A DNA stretch of 64,000 nucleotides from Lactococcus carnosus. Its GTDB lineage: Bacteria > Bacillota > Bacilli > Lactobacillales > Streptococcaceae. The position numbers were made by a program, and so were the translations under genes. The DNA lies in assembly GCF_006770265.1 (NCBI RefSeq), contig NZ_CP017194.1, positions 310,001 to 374,000 on the forward strand, given 5' to 3'. Below the pieces are notes generated by a model. It did not search any database, was not told the DNA's origin, and worked only from the letters and a program-made list of their open reading frames with translations. Positions 18,693 to 27,239 of this stretch are shown here, one piece after another. The stretch's first letter is position 1. Every line of letters begins with the position of its first letter.

Positions 18693-19250
18693 TCAGGGGG
18701 CTTTTATATATTTTTTACATCTTGGTATTAGTATATTTAAAAACTCTTGGCTATCCCTTCCAAGATATTCTTGATTCTCAATTTTATTAATCACTAGAAT
18801 AATACTAGGTTCAGGTACTAAGGATTTTATATAATTTCTGTAAATAAAAAAATAGTTTCTAGTTTCAAATAATATATCATAATTACTATCCATTACATTT
18901 CTATTATAGTTAAATGATAATTTATATTTACTATCTTCGTTTGAAGTGTAAATTCCATCATATAGTTTCATTTCTTCTATTTGAGGCTTAATGTAAAAGC
19001 AAACAAGTGTATCTGGGCAGTAGACAACCATAAAAAGAGATGGAGATATAATTGGTATTGCTGAAACGAAAAATAAATAATAATACATTATTTGTTTTGA
19101 AATGAAGAATAATAAAAAAAGAGAAACCAAAAATGTAACTAGCATTAAAACCTTTCGTTTTCTTGCTATTATATATTTCCAGTAAACTAAGTAATAAAAT
19201 GTGAAGTAAATTTTTACCCATTCCCACTTTGTAAAATGTGATACAAACAT
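18693..19250 (-). CDS. Unknown membrane protein
   Basis: 185 aa. Two close hydrophobic segments (about residues 36-52 and 55-75) followed by a soluble C-terminal region, a layout reminiscent of YcxB-like proteins, but no motif is secure. No clear ribosome site precedes the ATG at 19250. It lies at the edge of the prophage remnant and is AT-richer than the flanking chromosome. Could be prophage cargo or host gene. Confidence 0.5.
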   Translation of the reverse strand: MFVSHFTKWEWVKIYFTFYYLVYWKYIIARKRKVLMLVTFLVSLFLLFFISKQIMYYYLFFVSAIPIISPSLFMVVYCPDTLVCFYIKPQIEEMKLYDGIYTSNEDSKYKLSFNYNRNVMDSNYDILFETRNYFFIYRNYIKSLVPEPSIILVINKIENQEYLGRDSQEFLNILIPRCKKYIKAP

Positions 19251-19755
19251 AGCCGACTATTCCTTTTCTATTATTTCCAAAAGTACTCTATACTTAAAAT
19301 ATCAAAATAAGCAAGTAGCTAGGAAATCAGATGCAAGGTTATTGTATCACAAAAAGTAAACATCTAGTACGGGGACCTTTGCAACACAATCAATAAAAAT
19401 AACTTGATAAAAGGGTTGACTACCACCAGAAGCCAATGTTTTGCAGAAAGCTTAAAGTAGATTAGTTACTATACAAGATGACCTCCAGGTTGATGGCTAG
19501 TTTTGGCTCCTGTGAGATCCAATAACAAAAGGATAAGACAAAAAAAGACACAACATTGTGCCCTTTTTTAAAAACGTAATAGAAAATTTCTCTGAAACAT
19601 GATTGATAACAAACTTTGGTTTTGCTTAGTATAAAATTCGGAGATATAAAGATGATAATTGTGATGGGATTTAATAAATAGAAGGCATTAGATGATTCAT
19701 TATAAAAGACAGATATGTCCATAGACAAAACTTATCGCATATTTAGTCCTCTATT
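19251..19755. other. About 500 bp without a convincing gene
   Basis: Low-complexity, AT-rich. A minus-strand open frame at 19462-19728 (88 codons) has no ribosome site and no recognisable family. ACCTTTGCAACACAATC near 19375 faintly resembles the terminal repeat of IS6-family elements, but no transposase is present. Probably rearranged remnant sequence. Confidence 0.4.
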
Positions 19756-19986
19756 TTATTTTACTTGAATCTTGGAAATAATCTGAGCAGCTTGATTATC
19801 AAACGAAATAGGAATTTGGATTGTTTTGACATTATTGAGTATTTTTTTAGATTCCTCTTTAACCCAAGTAGGATCTGTGAGGTATCTTTCATCTTGATAA
19901 TGATTAGGGTCTCTATAAAAGTTGATAGTCCCATCATGATTAGAACTGTAAGTAATATTTGTTGTTCCTGCCATTTTGTGCAGCAA
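19756..19986 (-). pseudogene. 3' fragment of an unknown gene
   Basis: About 76 codons (…TYSSNHDGTINFYRDPNHY…QAAQIISKIQVK) ending in a proper stop but with no plausible start; a TTG at the upstream end has no ribosome site. It abuts an oppositely oriented lipoprotein fragment at about 19980, suggesting an inversion or deletion junction. Confidence 0.4.
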
Positions 19987-20207
19987 ATGCTAAGGACAAG
20001 GTGGGAAAATCAAAAAGTCCTCAAAAGATTGATAAGGTTCAATCATCCAAAAAGAAAGACCCTGTAAAAATTCCAGACTCATCTGCTCCAAAAAAAGTCG
20101 AATTAGTTGGAAAAACCTTTGAAATTGACGGAGATAAGTATCATATGAAAATGATATTGATTTTTTTGACTTATATTGAGAAGGAAACGTATAAAAATAT
20201 GGCGTGA
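19974..20207 (+). pseudogene. Lipoprotein fragment
   Basis: In-frame codons read FCAANAKDKVGKSKSPQKID, the look of a lipobox Cys followed by a mature lipoprotein linker, then KKVELVGKTFEIDGDKYHM before degenerating. The signal peptide is missing on the left and the protein is cut short on the right, so this is a decayed gene remnant. Confidence 0.4.
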
Positions 20208-20237
20208 TTTAATTTAAATCACGCCATATTTTTATAC
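20189..20237. terminator. Very strong bidirectional hairpin
   Basis: A perfect 22-bp inverted repeat with a 5-nt loop AATTT; its core is TGGCGTGATTT / AAATCACGCCA flanked by A5/T5 runs. It should terminate transcription on both strands, including the leftward TetR/MBL pair. Confidence 0.85.
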
Positions 20238-20314
20238 AATCTCTATGAGTTTCGGCTAGAGTGAGATCGGATGATATGATTGTCCGGTAATGAAGGCTAT
20301 CCTACTGACTTAAG

Positions 20315-20875
20315 TCAATCCAGTCCAAGTCCTGATAAGAGTGCATTGAGGCCTAAATCAAAACTTTCGGCCACATCTACTGTCTTGATATTAAATAAAT
20401 CTGCTAGATATAAGGAAGCAAATCCATGTAAATAACTTCTTAACACTATGATTATTTTTATTTCTTTTTCAATTGTAAAATTGTAAACTTTTAGAACAGA
20501 TTGGATAATGAGGACAATCGCTTCTTTTGCCTTTGAAATGTCTTGAGAGTTGTTTAAGTATGGATTTTCAATTGCTTGATAGAGTACAGGATTTTGTATC
20601 GCAAATGTGACATAGGTATTTGCGATTCTGATTAGTGCGTCATGCTTTGAAAAACCTAAAACTGACTGAACCACTTCTTTTTCAAGTAAGTCTAAACTAT
20701 ATATCCCCAACTGGCCATACAAGTCTTCAATACCAGAAATATGATTATATAAAGAGGGCGTTTTGATCCCAAGATTAGCAGCAATGCCATTTAGACTGAC
20801 ATTTAATAGGCCTTGTTTAGTTGCTAAGTCTATGGTAGCATGTATAATTTTCTCGTTATCAATTTTTTTCTTCAC
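20315..20875 (-). CDS. TetR-family transcriptional regulator
   Basis: 186 aa. N-terminal TetR HTH (residues about 8-50: IDLATKQGLLNVSLNGIAANLGIKTPSLYNHI), variable ligand-binding C-terminus. Its start overlaps the end of the upstream MBL-fold gene by 17 nt, so it is co-transcribed with and probably autoregulates that operon through the palindrome at 21603. Confidence 0.88.
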   Translation of the reverse strand: MKKKIDNEKIIHATIDLATKQGLLNVSLNGIAANLGIKTPSLYNHISGIEDLYGQLGIYSLDLLEKEVVQSVLGFSKHDALIRIANTYVTFAIQNPVLYQAIENPYLNNSQDISKAKEAIVLIIQSVLKVYNFTIEKEIKIIIVLRSYLHGFASLYLADLFNIKTVDVAESFDLGLNALLSGLGLD

Positions 20876-21569
20876 TTATTTTATTATCCAATCTCTTAAT
20901 CGCAGGTTTAAAGTCAGGATTCATGAGTAATTTGCCATGTCCTGTGGCTAAACAGTCAATTTGTAGATGCGCTATTTTTTCAGCACTTTGTAAAGCAGTT
21001 TGTTTACTCCAGGTTGCAAATGCAGGAAAAGGAAAGAATTTTCGCTTGTCACCAGCAATTGCAAGCCCACCTTTTGTTTGAAAGGCATCCCCAGTAATGA
21101 TTATTTTATGACTCGAGTCATAAAGACTAATCGATCCAGGCGTATGTCCTGGTGTATTAATGACCTTTAAACTGCCAATTTCATCATGCTCATCCACCAT
21201 GATATCAGGTCTAGTTTCAACCTCTTTAAACCCGCCTCTTATCTTGCCTTGAAATTCAGTTGAATCTAAAGAAAAATCGCCGTTTAATAATCTGGTATCA
21301 CGTTTTGAAAAAACGATCTTAGCTTCTGGGAACTGCTTTTTTAATAAATCAAGACCAGCAATATGGTCAAGATGCGGATGAGTCAGTATAATAAATTTAA
21401 CTGGTTTATCCAATTTTCTAGCTAGTTTTTCTATGTGCTTTACAAAAACGTTTAAGCCAACATCAATGACTGTTAAAGATGCTTGTTCCTCAAAAATGTA
21501 AGCATTAATTGGGAATAATGGGGAAAAAGCAGTTAGTTGATAAAGTGATTTATAGGTTGTATATTTCAT
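20859..21569 (-). CDS. Metallo-beta-lactamase-fold hydrolase
   Basis: 236 aa. Di-metal site motif THPHLDH (H64-H69), further ligands in TPGHTPG and GHGKLL. Family covers glyoxalase II-like, lactonase and quorum-quenching enzymes; the substrate cannot be told from sequence. GGAGGACAAAT precedes the ATG at 21569. Co-regulated with the TetR gene. Confidence 0.85.
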   Translation of the reverse strand: MKYTTYKSLYQLTAFSPLFPINAYIFEEQASLTVIDVGLNVFVKHIEKLARKLDKPVKFIILTHPHLDHIAGLDLLKKQFPEAKIVFSKRDTRLLNGDFSLDSTEFQGKIRGGFKEVETRPDIMVDEHDEIGSLKVINTPGHTPGSISLYDSSHKIIITGDAFQTKGGLAIAGDKRKFFPFPAFATWSKQTALQSAEKIAHLQIDCLATGHGKLLMNPDFKPAIKRLDNKISEEKN

Positions 21570-21586
21570 ATTTGTCCTCCAGACTA

Positions 21587-21619
21587 ATTATAATTGTATT
21601 TTAACTAATGATATTAGTT
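21587..21619 (-). promoter_or_regulatory. Promoter and palindromic operator of the MBL/TetR operon
   Basis: Leftward -10 TATAAT (21592 to 21587). AACTAAT-GAT-ATTAGTT (21603-21619), a perfect 7-3-7 palindrome, covers the -35 position, a typical TetR autoregulation layout. Confidence 0.6.
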
Positions 21620-21691
21620 TTGCCAAGAATATAATCTGGATTTAGAAAAAAGTAAGAGTTTTGAAGGTGCTTACGGTGATATTATACATAA

Positions 21692-21720
21692 ACAAAAAGA
21701 CCTCAATCAGGTTGAGATCT
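21692..21720 (-). terminator. Terminator of the 76-aa gene (and hit)
   Basis: AGATCTCAA / TTGAGGTCT (one mismatch) with a T5 tract on the minus strand; it overlaps the last codons of the gene at 21707. Confidence 0.7.
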
Positions 21721-21937
21721 CTTTGTTTATCTTATCTGAAAGGGTTTGGATCGCCTCAATTCTTGGTTGGACTTGAAACTGGTAGGTTTTGATGTCCTTT
21801 TGGATATCGAGTGCGACTAATTCAGCATAGGCTAATTCGATTTTAACGTCGTCTAGATGTTTTTTGACATCCTGGCTTTCAGAGACGAATTCTCTACCGA
21901 TGGCATGTAGGTCTTTGAAATAATTGATAAGTCCCAT
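21707..21937 (-). CDS. Conserved small coiled-coil protein next to hit
   Basis: 76 aa (MGLINYFKDLHAIGREF...), mostly helical and charged, no membrane segment. GGAGAT precedes its ATG. Lies directly after hit on the same strand and shares its terminator. No function recognised. Confidence 0.75.
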   Translation of the reverse strand: MGLINYFKDLHAIGREFVSESQDVKKHLDDVKIELAYAELVALDIQKDIKTYQFQVQPRIEAIQTLSDKINKEIST

Positions 21938-21978
21938 AGTATCTCCTTAATTTTTCGCGTATTAACAAGAGGTTGAGG

Positions 21979-22374
21979 TTAAATTAAGCTATCCTGGATA
22001 GCTTTCAAGTCTAACGTGTGTTCTGTAAAACTTGCCTTAAAGCCATCGTCCGAGCTATAGCGCGGAATCAAGTGGACATGGGCATGAAAGACTGTTTGAC
22101 CGGCAACTGCTTCATTATTTTGTAGCATATTCAAACCAGTTGCCCCTAATTTACCTGTGATGTTAGCTGCAATGCTAGGGAGTTTAGCAAATAAAGTCCT
22201 TGCTTGATTCTCTGTCATGTCAAGTACGTTTCGCACGTGGGTTTTCGGAATCACTAAGGTATGTCCCTTGGTTGTTTGTGTGATGTCTAAAAACGCTAAG
22301 ATATCATCGTCTTCATAAATTTTATAAGCAGGAATCTCTCCGGCAATAATTTTGCAAAAAATGCAATCTGTCAT
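21979..22374 (-). CDS. hit: HIT-family nucleotide hydrolase Hit
   Basis: 131 aa cytoplasmic histidine-triad protein, purine nucleoside phosphoramidase/dinucleotide hydrolase class. The triad is HAHVHLIPRY near residues 97-106. In Bacillus and streptococci hit is the divergent neighbour of ecsA; here ecsA is 26 kb away, which marks 22.4-48.2 kb as an insertion. Confidence 0.92.
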   Translation of the reverse strand: MTDCIFCKIIAGEIPAYKIYEDDDILAFLDITQTTKGHTLVIPKTHVRNVLDMTENQARTLFAKLPSIAANITGKLGATGLNMLQNNEAVAGQTVFHAHVHLIPRYSSDDGFKASFTEHTLDLKAIQDSLI

Positions 22375-22486
22375 GATGTTACCACTCCCTTTCTCAATTG
22401 TTGCTATAATACTAGTATATCATTTTATTTCTTTGAATCGTTGTCTATAAGCGGTCGTTTAGAATATATTATAATGAAATTACAAA

Positions 22487-22507
22487 ACTAACCAAAAAAC
22501 TAACCAA
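22487..22507 (+). repeat. Orphan integrase-tail doublet D1
   Basis: ACTAACCAA twice with a 12-bp period. The same kind of doublet directly follows the stop of the intact integrase at 48080; here no integrase precedes it. Confidence 0.6.
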
Positions 22508-22528
22508 GCAAACAAAATATCATTAGTT

Positions 22529-22583
22529 GAATAAAAAATAAAGTTTATCAGCAAGCAAAACTGGTGGACTTTATTTTTTATTC
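22529..22583. repeat. Island hairpin H1
   Basis: Arms 22529-22551 and 22561-22583, about 23 bp with G-T pairs, loop CAAGCAAAA. Preceded by ATCATTAGTTGAAT. Confidence 0.8.
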
Positions 22584-22720
22584 AAAGAGTATTACTCATA
22601 AAAATAACCTCGTTTTTGATAGAGGTTCATACCAAATTTCTCTGATAGATATTGTTAAATTCATCAATTATTATGCTGTCTAAGTGATATGGCAGATTTA
22701 AAGTCTCAATTATATTTTAA
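22583..22720 (-). pseudogene. immA 3' relic 1
   Basis: Minus strand reads NLPYHLDSIIIDEFNNI then, after a frameshift, SEKFGMNLYQKRGYFYE. This is the C-terminus of the intact ImmA at 35309 (NLPYHLDGVIIDEFNSI...). No upstream part is present. Confidence 0.7.
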
Positions 22721-22780
22721 TTATATGATATAGTCACATTAAGCCTTATATAGCAGGTTCCAGAGTTTATTAACTAAAAT

Positions 22781-22801
22781 TCTGGGCAAAATCTGGGCAA
22801 A
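22781..22801 (+). repeat. Orphan doublet D2
   Basis: TCTGGGCAAA twice, 11-bp period, followed 28 bp later by hairpin H2. Resembles arm-site doublets found after integrase genes. Confidence 0.5.
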
Positions 22802-22818
22802 TGTTTTGAGAATAGTCA

Positions 22819-23010
22819 TTAAAAATTGAATACAGAATAAAGTTTATCATCATATAAATTGGTAAACTTTATTTTGTATTTTTTATCTAAAATTTTTATA
22901 ACTTCATGGATCATATATTTATTTGTTTCATACTCAAAGTTATAATTTTGTAAATGTTTAACAATATATCTTATACAATCACTATCAAGGAAAATTGTAG
23001 TCTCATGCAA
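22819..23010 (-). pseudogene. immA internal relic 2
   Basis: HETTIFLDSDCIRYIVKHL, then YETNKYMIHEVIKILDKKY; matches the zinc-binding and following region of the intact ImmA (HETAHFLNGDCKRYVTNH..., YMIHEVMKILDEKY). The HExxH motif has lost its second His and the 3' end runs into hairpin H2. Confidence 0.7.
22829..22880. repeat. Island hairpin H2
   Basis: Arms 22829-22849 and 22860-22880. AATACAGAAT / ATTTTGTATT variant of the family. Confidence 0.75.
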
Positions 23011-23141
23011 TAGATACTCCAGTCGAAAAAGTTTTACTCTAAATATAATTTAATGGAACCGGTGGGCGGGTTAGACTCCGCAAATGTATTGAATTTTTCT
23101 CATCCCCCTTTTTAAACAATGATTATGATAAAATAGTAATC

Positions 23142-24266
23142 ATGAATGATATTTTACAAATAACTATAATACTTGCTTTTTCTTTTATTGCTACCATTAT
23201 TTCTAGACGCATACAAATACCAGAAGTTGTTGGTTTAATGGTTATTGGTGTGATATTATCACCATCTCTTTTAGGATGGGTAACTGGAGGCCACACTATA
23301 GAAGTAATATCTGAAGTAGGTGTGATATTGCTCATGTTCTTGGCAGGTTTAGAAAGTGATATAGAGTTATTAAAAAAATATTTAAAACCCTCCTTACTTG
23401 TAGCTTTAACTGGTGTATTTATTCCGATTTTAATTTTTGGGGCAGTATCAATTGGTCTGGGACATGATATATCTACCAGCTTCTTTTATGGCATTGTATT
23501 TTCAGCTACCTCGGTTTCTATAACAGTACAAGTCTTACAAGAATATGGTAAGTTATCAACAAAAGCTGGGAATATTATTTTGGGTGCTGCAGTAGTAGAT
23601 GATATACTTGCAATTTTGATTTTATCAGTCTTTACAAGTGTAAAAAAGCAAGAAGGCAATCTCTTATATCAATTTATGTCTGAAATAATTTTTTTCATCT
23701 TTTTATTTTTAGTTTACAAGTTTATTCCGAACTTTTGGAAATTAGTAAATAAACTTTCTGTACCTAAAAAGCATGTTATAACTGCTTTACTGATTTGTTT
23801 AAGTTTAAGTCTGTTGGCAAATAGTGTTGGTATGTCTGCTGTTATTGGTAGTTTTTTCGCTGGTCTTGCCATTGCTCAAACAAAAGTATCTGATCAAATA
23901 GAAAGTGCAATATCTGAAATAGGTAATATTATATTTATCCCTGTATTCTTTGTCTCTATTGCTATATCTATTGATTTAAAAAGTTTATTGACTGCACCTA
24001 TGCTTATTCTTTGTTTTACTATTTTAGCTATTCTAACCAAATTTGTCCCAGCATATTATGCAGGAAAGTTATTTAATTTAGATAAAGAGGAATCGCTTTT
24101 AATAGGTGCTGGTATGGTATCACGAGGGGAAATGGCACTTATTGTCGCACAAATAGGAATAACTAGTACAATTATTAATCAAACGGTCTACTCAGATCTA
24201 GTAATAGTTATTATTTTGACAACGATTATTGCACCTTTTTTAATCAAATATATTTTAAATAAATAA
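23142..24266 (+). CDS. Cation:proton antiporter, CPA2 (NapA/KefB) type
   Basis: 374-aa membrane protein with 11-13 hydrophobic segments across its length. The CPA2 ion-binding Asp pair is in AAVVDDILAI (about residues 155-164). No C-terminal NAD-binding TrkA-N domain, so it is a short NapA-like Na+/H+ (or K+/H+) exchanger. A TATGATAAAAT -10-like sequence lies 10-25 bp upstream and no strong ribosome site is visible. Island cargo probably adding salt/pH tolerance. Confidence 0.85.
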   Translation: MNDILQITIILAFSFIATIISRRIQIPEVVGLMVIGVILSPSLLGWVTGGHTIEVISEVGVILLMFLAGLESDIELLKKYLKPSLLVALTGVFIPILIFGAVSIGLGHDISTSFFYGIVFSATSVSITVQVLQEYGKLSTKAGNIILGAAVVDDILAILILSVFTSVKKQEGNLLYQFMSEIIFFIFLFLVYKFIPNFWKLVNKLSVPKKHVITALLICLSLSLLANSVGMSAVIGSFFAGLAIAQTKVSDQIESAISEIGNIIFIPVFFVSIAISIDLKSLLTAPMLILCFTILAILTKFVPAYYAGKLFNLDKEESLLIGAGMVSRGEMALIVAQIGITSTIINQTVYSDLVIVIILTTIIAPFLIKYILNK

Positions 24267-24435
24267 AGAACTGTTAAAGTCTAAGGATTTTATTGTATCA
24301 ATAATTTTAGAGGAACTACCTATTTCGACCGTTCTAAAAAGATCCTTTTATTTATAGTCTAACCCGATAAAAGAAGAGTTAGTGATAGAATTTTATCAAA
24401 GAAGGGGATTTTGTACTGACTAAGTATAAAATATT

Positions 24436-24491
24436 GAATAAAAAATAAAGTCTATCAGTAAGCATAAACTGATGGACTTTACTTTTTATTC
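24436..24491. repeat. Island hairpin H3
   Basis: Arms 24436-24458 and 24469-24491; CTATCAG / CTGATGG ends, 10-nt loop. Sits after the antiporter, where it would also act as its terminator. Confidence 0.75.
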
Positions 24492-24720
24492 ATAAAAATA
24501 GTCTGTTTCATAATAGGGGGCATGCCAAATTTGTCAGCTTTAACGTTGTTAAATTCATAAATTATTATGCTATCCAGATGATAACGAAGTTTTTAAATTT
24601 CTATGATTGTGTAATAATTTGTGTCAGGTGTAAATTCATTTTTGTCAGCTAATTATTTTGTGATTCCTTATATCATGTACTCTTTTTACTTCAAATTCTA
24701 TGTTATCACTATGATCTTGT
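24491..24720 (-). pseudogene. immA 3' relic 3
   Basis: Minus strand reads LDSIIIYEFNNV-KADKFGMPPIMKQTIF, homologous to the C-terminus of the intact ImmA, with several disruptions towards the upstream end (YMIHD..., EFTPDTNY equivalents). Confidence 0.6.
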
Positions 24721-24733
24721 AAATAGTTTAAAG

Positions 24734-25705
24734 TTAATAATTTTTAGATTGAAAATCTAAAATATCTGAATCGATAATTTCTCCTTTTTCTATGATAGTT
24801 GCTTTATTTAAAACTTCATTTTCAGTTTTAAATATTAGATCATTTAGAAAGGGCGAAATTGCTTGAGAAATACTTTTAGATGCAGTTCTATAAAGTAAAC
24901 TGGGAGTATGATCAATAACATAGTGGTTGATTTGGTCTAGTTTATATAAAGGCTTGTTCATTGTTGTGATATGAGAACTTTCGATACCACCCCCAACATC
25001 AGCAGAAATATCTATAATTAAAGTTCCAGCATTCATTTGTGCTAAATCATCAAGAGATATCAAATGATCGTGTCTATTAACATCCCAAAGAGCAGCATTT
25101 ACAATAACATCATACTCATTAAGGGATTTACTTAATAATTCCTCTTGATTATGTTTGAATACCGTAATGTCGGCACCAAGCCCTTGTAAAATTTTTATTG
25201 CGCCGAAAGCAACATTGCCTCGACCTATCACTGCAACTTTTGTATCATAGGGCATTTGTCCTGTTAGGAGAAAGGCGTGCATGATTGCTGCCTCACCAGC
25301 AAGTTCATTATTACGCCAAAAGATGTGTCGATTATCTAAATACATTTCTTCCCAAGCAATGGCACGAACCTTGGTTTCTACAAGTACATTTGTAATAGAT
25401 TGACTTTGTTTTGCATGAAGCCATCCAAAAACAGTCTGATGTTTCTGTAATTGATGTAAAAAATCAGCATCACCAATCTTTGGATCACAAATAATATCTT
25501 GTTCTAACGTAATATCTCGAGATACAATATGTGCACCTAAGACTGTGTAATCACTGTCTGAAATTCCTAAATCACTGCCATAATTCTTTTCTAAATAAAT
25601 TGAATTTGGGTCTATTAATTTAGATAATTCCTGAGGCAATAATGCGATACGACGTTCATACTTTTTATGACTCTTTAAAAAGCCAATTGTATTTTGGTTA
25701 TTCAT
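24734..25705 (-). CDS. ceo: N5-(carboxyethyl)ornithine synthase-like enzyme (alanine dehydrogenase family)
   Basis: 323 aa. NADPH-dependent synthase family that reductively condenses pyruvate with ornithine or lysine side chains; in Lactococcus lactis K1 this enzyme is carried on the nisin-sucrose transposon. Seen: N-terminal catalytic region with KKYERRIALLPQE, the IICDPKIGDADFL and FWRNNELAGEAAIMHAF signatures, and a Rossmann motif AVIGRGNVAFGAIKIL (about residues 160-175). Ends QSKNY. The lactococcal precedent on a mobile element fits its place in this island. Alternative: a divergent alanine dehydrogenase paralogue. Confidence 0.8.
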   Translation of the reverse strand: MNNQNTIGFLKSHKKYERRIALLPQELSKLIDPNSIYLEKNYGSDLGISDSDYTVLGAHIVSRDITLEQDIICDPKIGDADFLHQLQKHQTVFGWLHAKQSQSITNVLVETKVRAIAWEEMYLDNRHIFWRNNELAGEAAIMHAFLLTGQMPYDTKVAVIGRGNVAFGAIKILQGLGADITVFKHNQEELLSKSLNEYDVIVNAALWDVNRHDHLISLDDLAQMNAGTLIIDISADVGGGIESSHITTMNKPLYKLDQINHYVIDHTPSLLYRTASKSISQAISPFLNDLIFKTENEVLNKATIIEKGEIIDSDILDFQSKNY

Positions 25706-25759
25706 GTTGCTCCATTCATTGAGCGACTATTAATGTTTTCTGACAATCGTTCTAGCTTT

Positions 25760-25782
25760 AGTATAGCACGAAAACGTTTTCA
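25760..25782 (-). promoter_or_regulatory. Promoter and cre-like site of the ceo gene
   Basis: Leftward extended -10 TGCTATACT (TATACT at 25765-25760) with the palindrome CGAAAACGTTTTCA (25769-25782), 13 of 14 positions of the CcpA cre consensus, immediately upstream. Suggests glucose repression. Confidence 0.6.
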
Positions 25783-26277
25783 ATATAAAAAAGATTAATA
25801 AATTACTACACGACTAACAACAAGAAAGTAAATATAAAAATACTAGTTGATTGATTTGGTATTTTTTTAGTGGTACTAATGTACAAATTTTGGATACAAT
25901 AAACGCAGTTGATAGGGAAATTTAAATATTTTCAATCCAATGCAAAAGATTATATTCTATTATATTAGCATTCTTAAGACCTGATTTTCAAAAATACTCG
26001 CTTATATAAATTTTAAATATTTTTAATTTCATGGTTTCCTTGAATTTTCAATGTTAATAATTTCAATTTATTAACATTGATTTCAACTGAATGGTGTAAA
26101 TTTTACTCTGAAAATGCATGAATTGAGTTGATTAATGCTATAAACTAATTCCATTGCTTAGTTGAGCATTAATAGAAATAATCTATTTCATAATAAGGGA
26201 ACATATCCAAGAAGTTAGTACGTTTGATTTTTTTTTGATAGAATAAGGTATATTAATAAAAATGGGGGTATATTTAA
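25783..26277. other. Non-coding, AT-rich
   Basis: No gene seen. Contains a perfect 13-bp inverted repeat (26048-26060 with 26068-26080: TCAATGTTAATAA / TTATTAACATTGA) and, at 26169-26204, a last scrap of immA. Confidence 0.6.
26169..26204 (-). pseudogene. immA 3' relic 4
   Basis: Minus strand reads MFPYYEIDYFY then stop, matching the final residues of the intact ImmA (MTPYCESDYFYD). Confidence 0.5.
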
Positions 26278-26808
26278 ATGAAGCAAATAGAAACAGATAG
26301 ATTAATTTTAAGATCTTTCGAAGTAACAGATGCTGAGGGAATATTTGGATATTTGGAAAATCCTCCAGTTAATTGTTTTAAGAATGAACAAATTGCTACA
26401 ATGCGTGATGCTGGACTTGAAGCAGAAAATAAAAGTAAAGATCCATCAAAAATAGCCGTCGTATTAAAAGAAAGCAATTTTGTTATTGGTGAACTTTTCT
26501 ATGATTTTTCTGAACCAGATACATATTCTTTAGGCTGGAATTTCAATACCGAGTTTACAGGTAAAGGTTATGCTAGTGAGAGTACTAATGCGCTTATTGA
26601 TGATTTTTTTACTAATCAAAACGCTAGAAGACTATTTGCTTACATAGAAGATGATAATTATAGTTCACAAAAACTAGCTGAAAGGTTAGGAATGAGGAGA
26701 GAGGGCTTGTTTCTAGAGTTTATTTCTTTTATAGAGGTGGGTGGTTCTCCCAAGTATGAAAATACATATCAATATGCTCTACTAAAAAAAGAATGGTTGT
26801 CTAAATAG
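26278..26808 (+). CDS. GNAT-family N-acetyltransferase
   Basis: 176 aa, RimJ/RimL-like subfamily: begins MKQIETDRLILRSFEVTDAEG, with the acetyl-CoA-binding region around GWNFNTEFTGKGYASES (about residues 85-101) and AERLGMRREGLF near 140. Substrate unknown; could acetylate a ribosomal protein, an amino-acid analogue or a drug. Lone cargo gene. Confidence 0.85.
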   Translation: MKQIETDRLILRSFEVTDAEGIFGYLENPPVNCFKNEQIATMRDAGLEAENKSKDPSKIAVVLKESNFVIGELFYDFSEPDTYSLGWNFNTEFTGKGYASESTNALIDDFFTNQNARRLFAYIEDDNYSSQKLAERLGMRREGLFLEFISFIEVGGSPKYENTYQYALLKKEWLSK

Positions 26809-26913
26809 TTTTCTAGAAGACTCCAGTTATAAGATGTCGTAATGAATAAATATAATGTTTTATAAAAAAATTTTAATATTGAGTTCTATCAAGGAACTAC
26901 AAGGATTATTAAT

Positions 26914-26962
26914 TTAAAAAAAGTCTGTCAGTAATAGAAAACTGATGGGCTTTATTTTTCAT
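26914..26962. repeat. Island hairpin H4
   Basis: AAAGTCTGTCAG / CTGATGGGCTTT core plus A/T-rich ends; loop TAATAGAAAA. Follows the acetyltransferase gene. Confidence 0.7.
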
Positions 26963-27142
26963 CCCAAAAATATTCGTTTAGCAGGTCTGATTTACAACTT
27001 ATCAGTTATGTTGATATAATTTTTCCTAATAAAAAATGAGTTACTCAATGCATGTGTGTCATAATCAAGGTATGAGATGTGAAAGAAAATAATCCTTTAT
27101 GAATAAAGGAATCGAAGCTATTTTAATTTTTGAAAAATGAAA

Positions 27143-27163
27143 ACTAACCATGAAACTAACCAA
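27143..27163 (+). repeat. Orphan integrase-tail doublet D3
   Basis: ACTAACCAtga-ACTAACCAA, 12-bp period, no integrase gene upstream. Confidence 0.6.
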
Positions 27164-27184
27164 GCAAGCAAAAAATCATTAGTT

Positions 27185-27239
27185 GAATACAAAATAAAGT
27201 CTATCAGCATGAAAAACTGGTGGACTTTATTTTGTATTT
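27185..27239. repeat. Island hairpin H5
   Basis: Arms 27185-27207 and 27217-27239. Carries the AATACAAAAT / ATTTTGTATT pair change relative to H1 (AATAAAAAAT / ATTTTTTATT), a compensatory substitution. Confidence 0.8.

Larger units (their letters stand above)
22487..22881. repeat. Block A: about 0.39-kb direct repeat (partner 27143-27530)
   Basis: Same order in both copies: ACTAACCAA doublet, CATTAGTTGAAT, hairpin, reversed immA 3' end, shared spacer with TATTAAGCC/CATTAAGCCTTATATAG, TCTGGGCAAA doublet, CATTAAAA-TTGAAT, second hairpin. By eye the two copies are well over 80 percent identical. They bracket the antiporter/Ceo/acetyltransferase segment. Confidence 0.8.
22375..23141. other. Left edge of the island: no intact gene, packed with element ends
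   Basis: Holds the hit promoter region, then an ACTAACCAA doublet, a hairpin, an immA 3' relic, a TCTGGGCAAA doublet, a second hairpin and a second immA relic (all listed separately), and finally the leader of the antiporter gene. Confidence 0.8.
24267..24733. other. Non-coding stretch with hairpin H3 and an immA relic
   Basis: Contains H3 (24436-24491) and the immA 3' relic 3 (24491-24720); before them (24267-24435) I see only AT-rich sequence. Confidence 0.6.

Noticed and set aside
19370-19395. IS6-family terminal repeat (ACCTTTGCAACACAATC)
   Set aside because: Only a loose match, no partner end and no transposase frame nearby.
19462-19728. 88-codon minus-strand open frame as a gene
   Set aside because: No ribosome site, no family, hydrophobic low-complexity sequence in a decayed region.
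23142-24266. KefB-type K+ efflux system
   Set aside because: Lacks the C-terminal NAD-binding domain and ancillary subunit; short NapA-like antiporter fits better.
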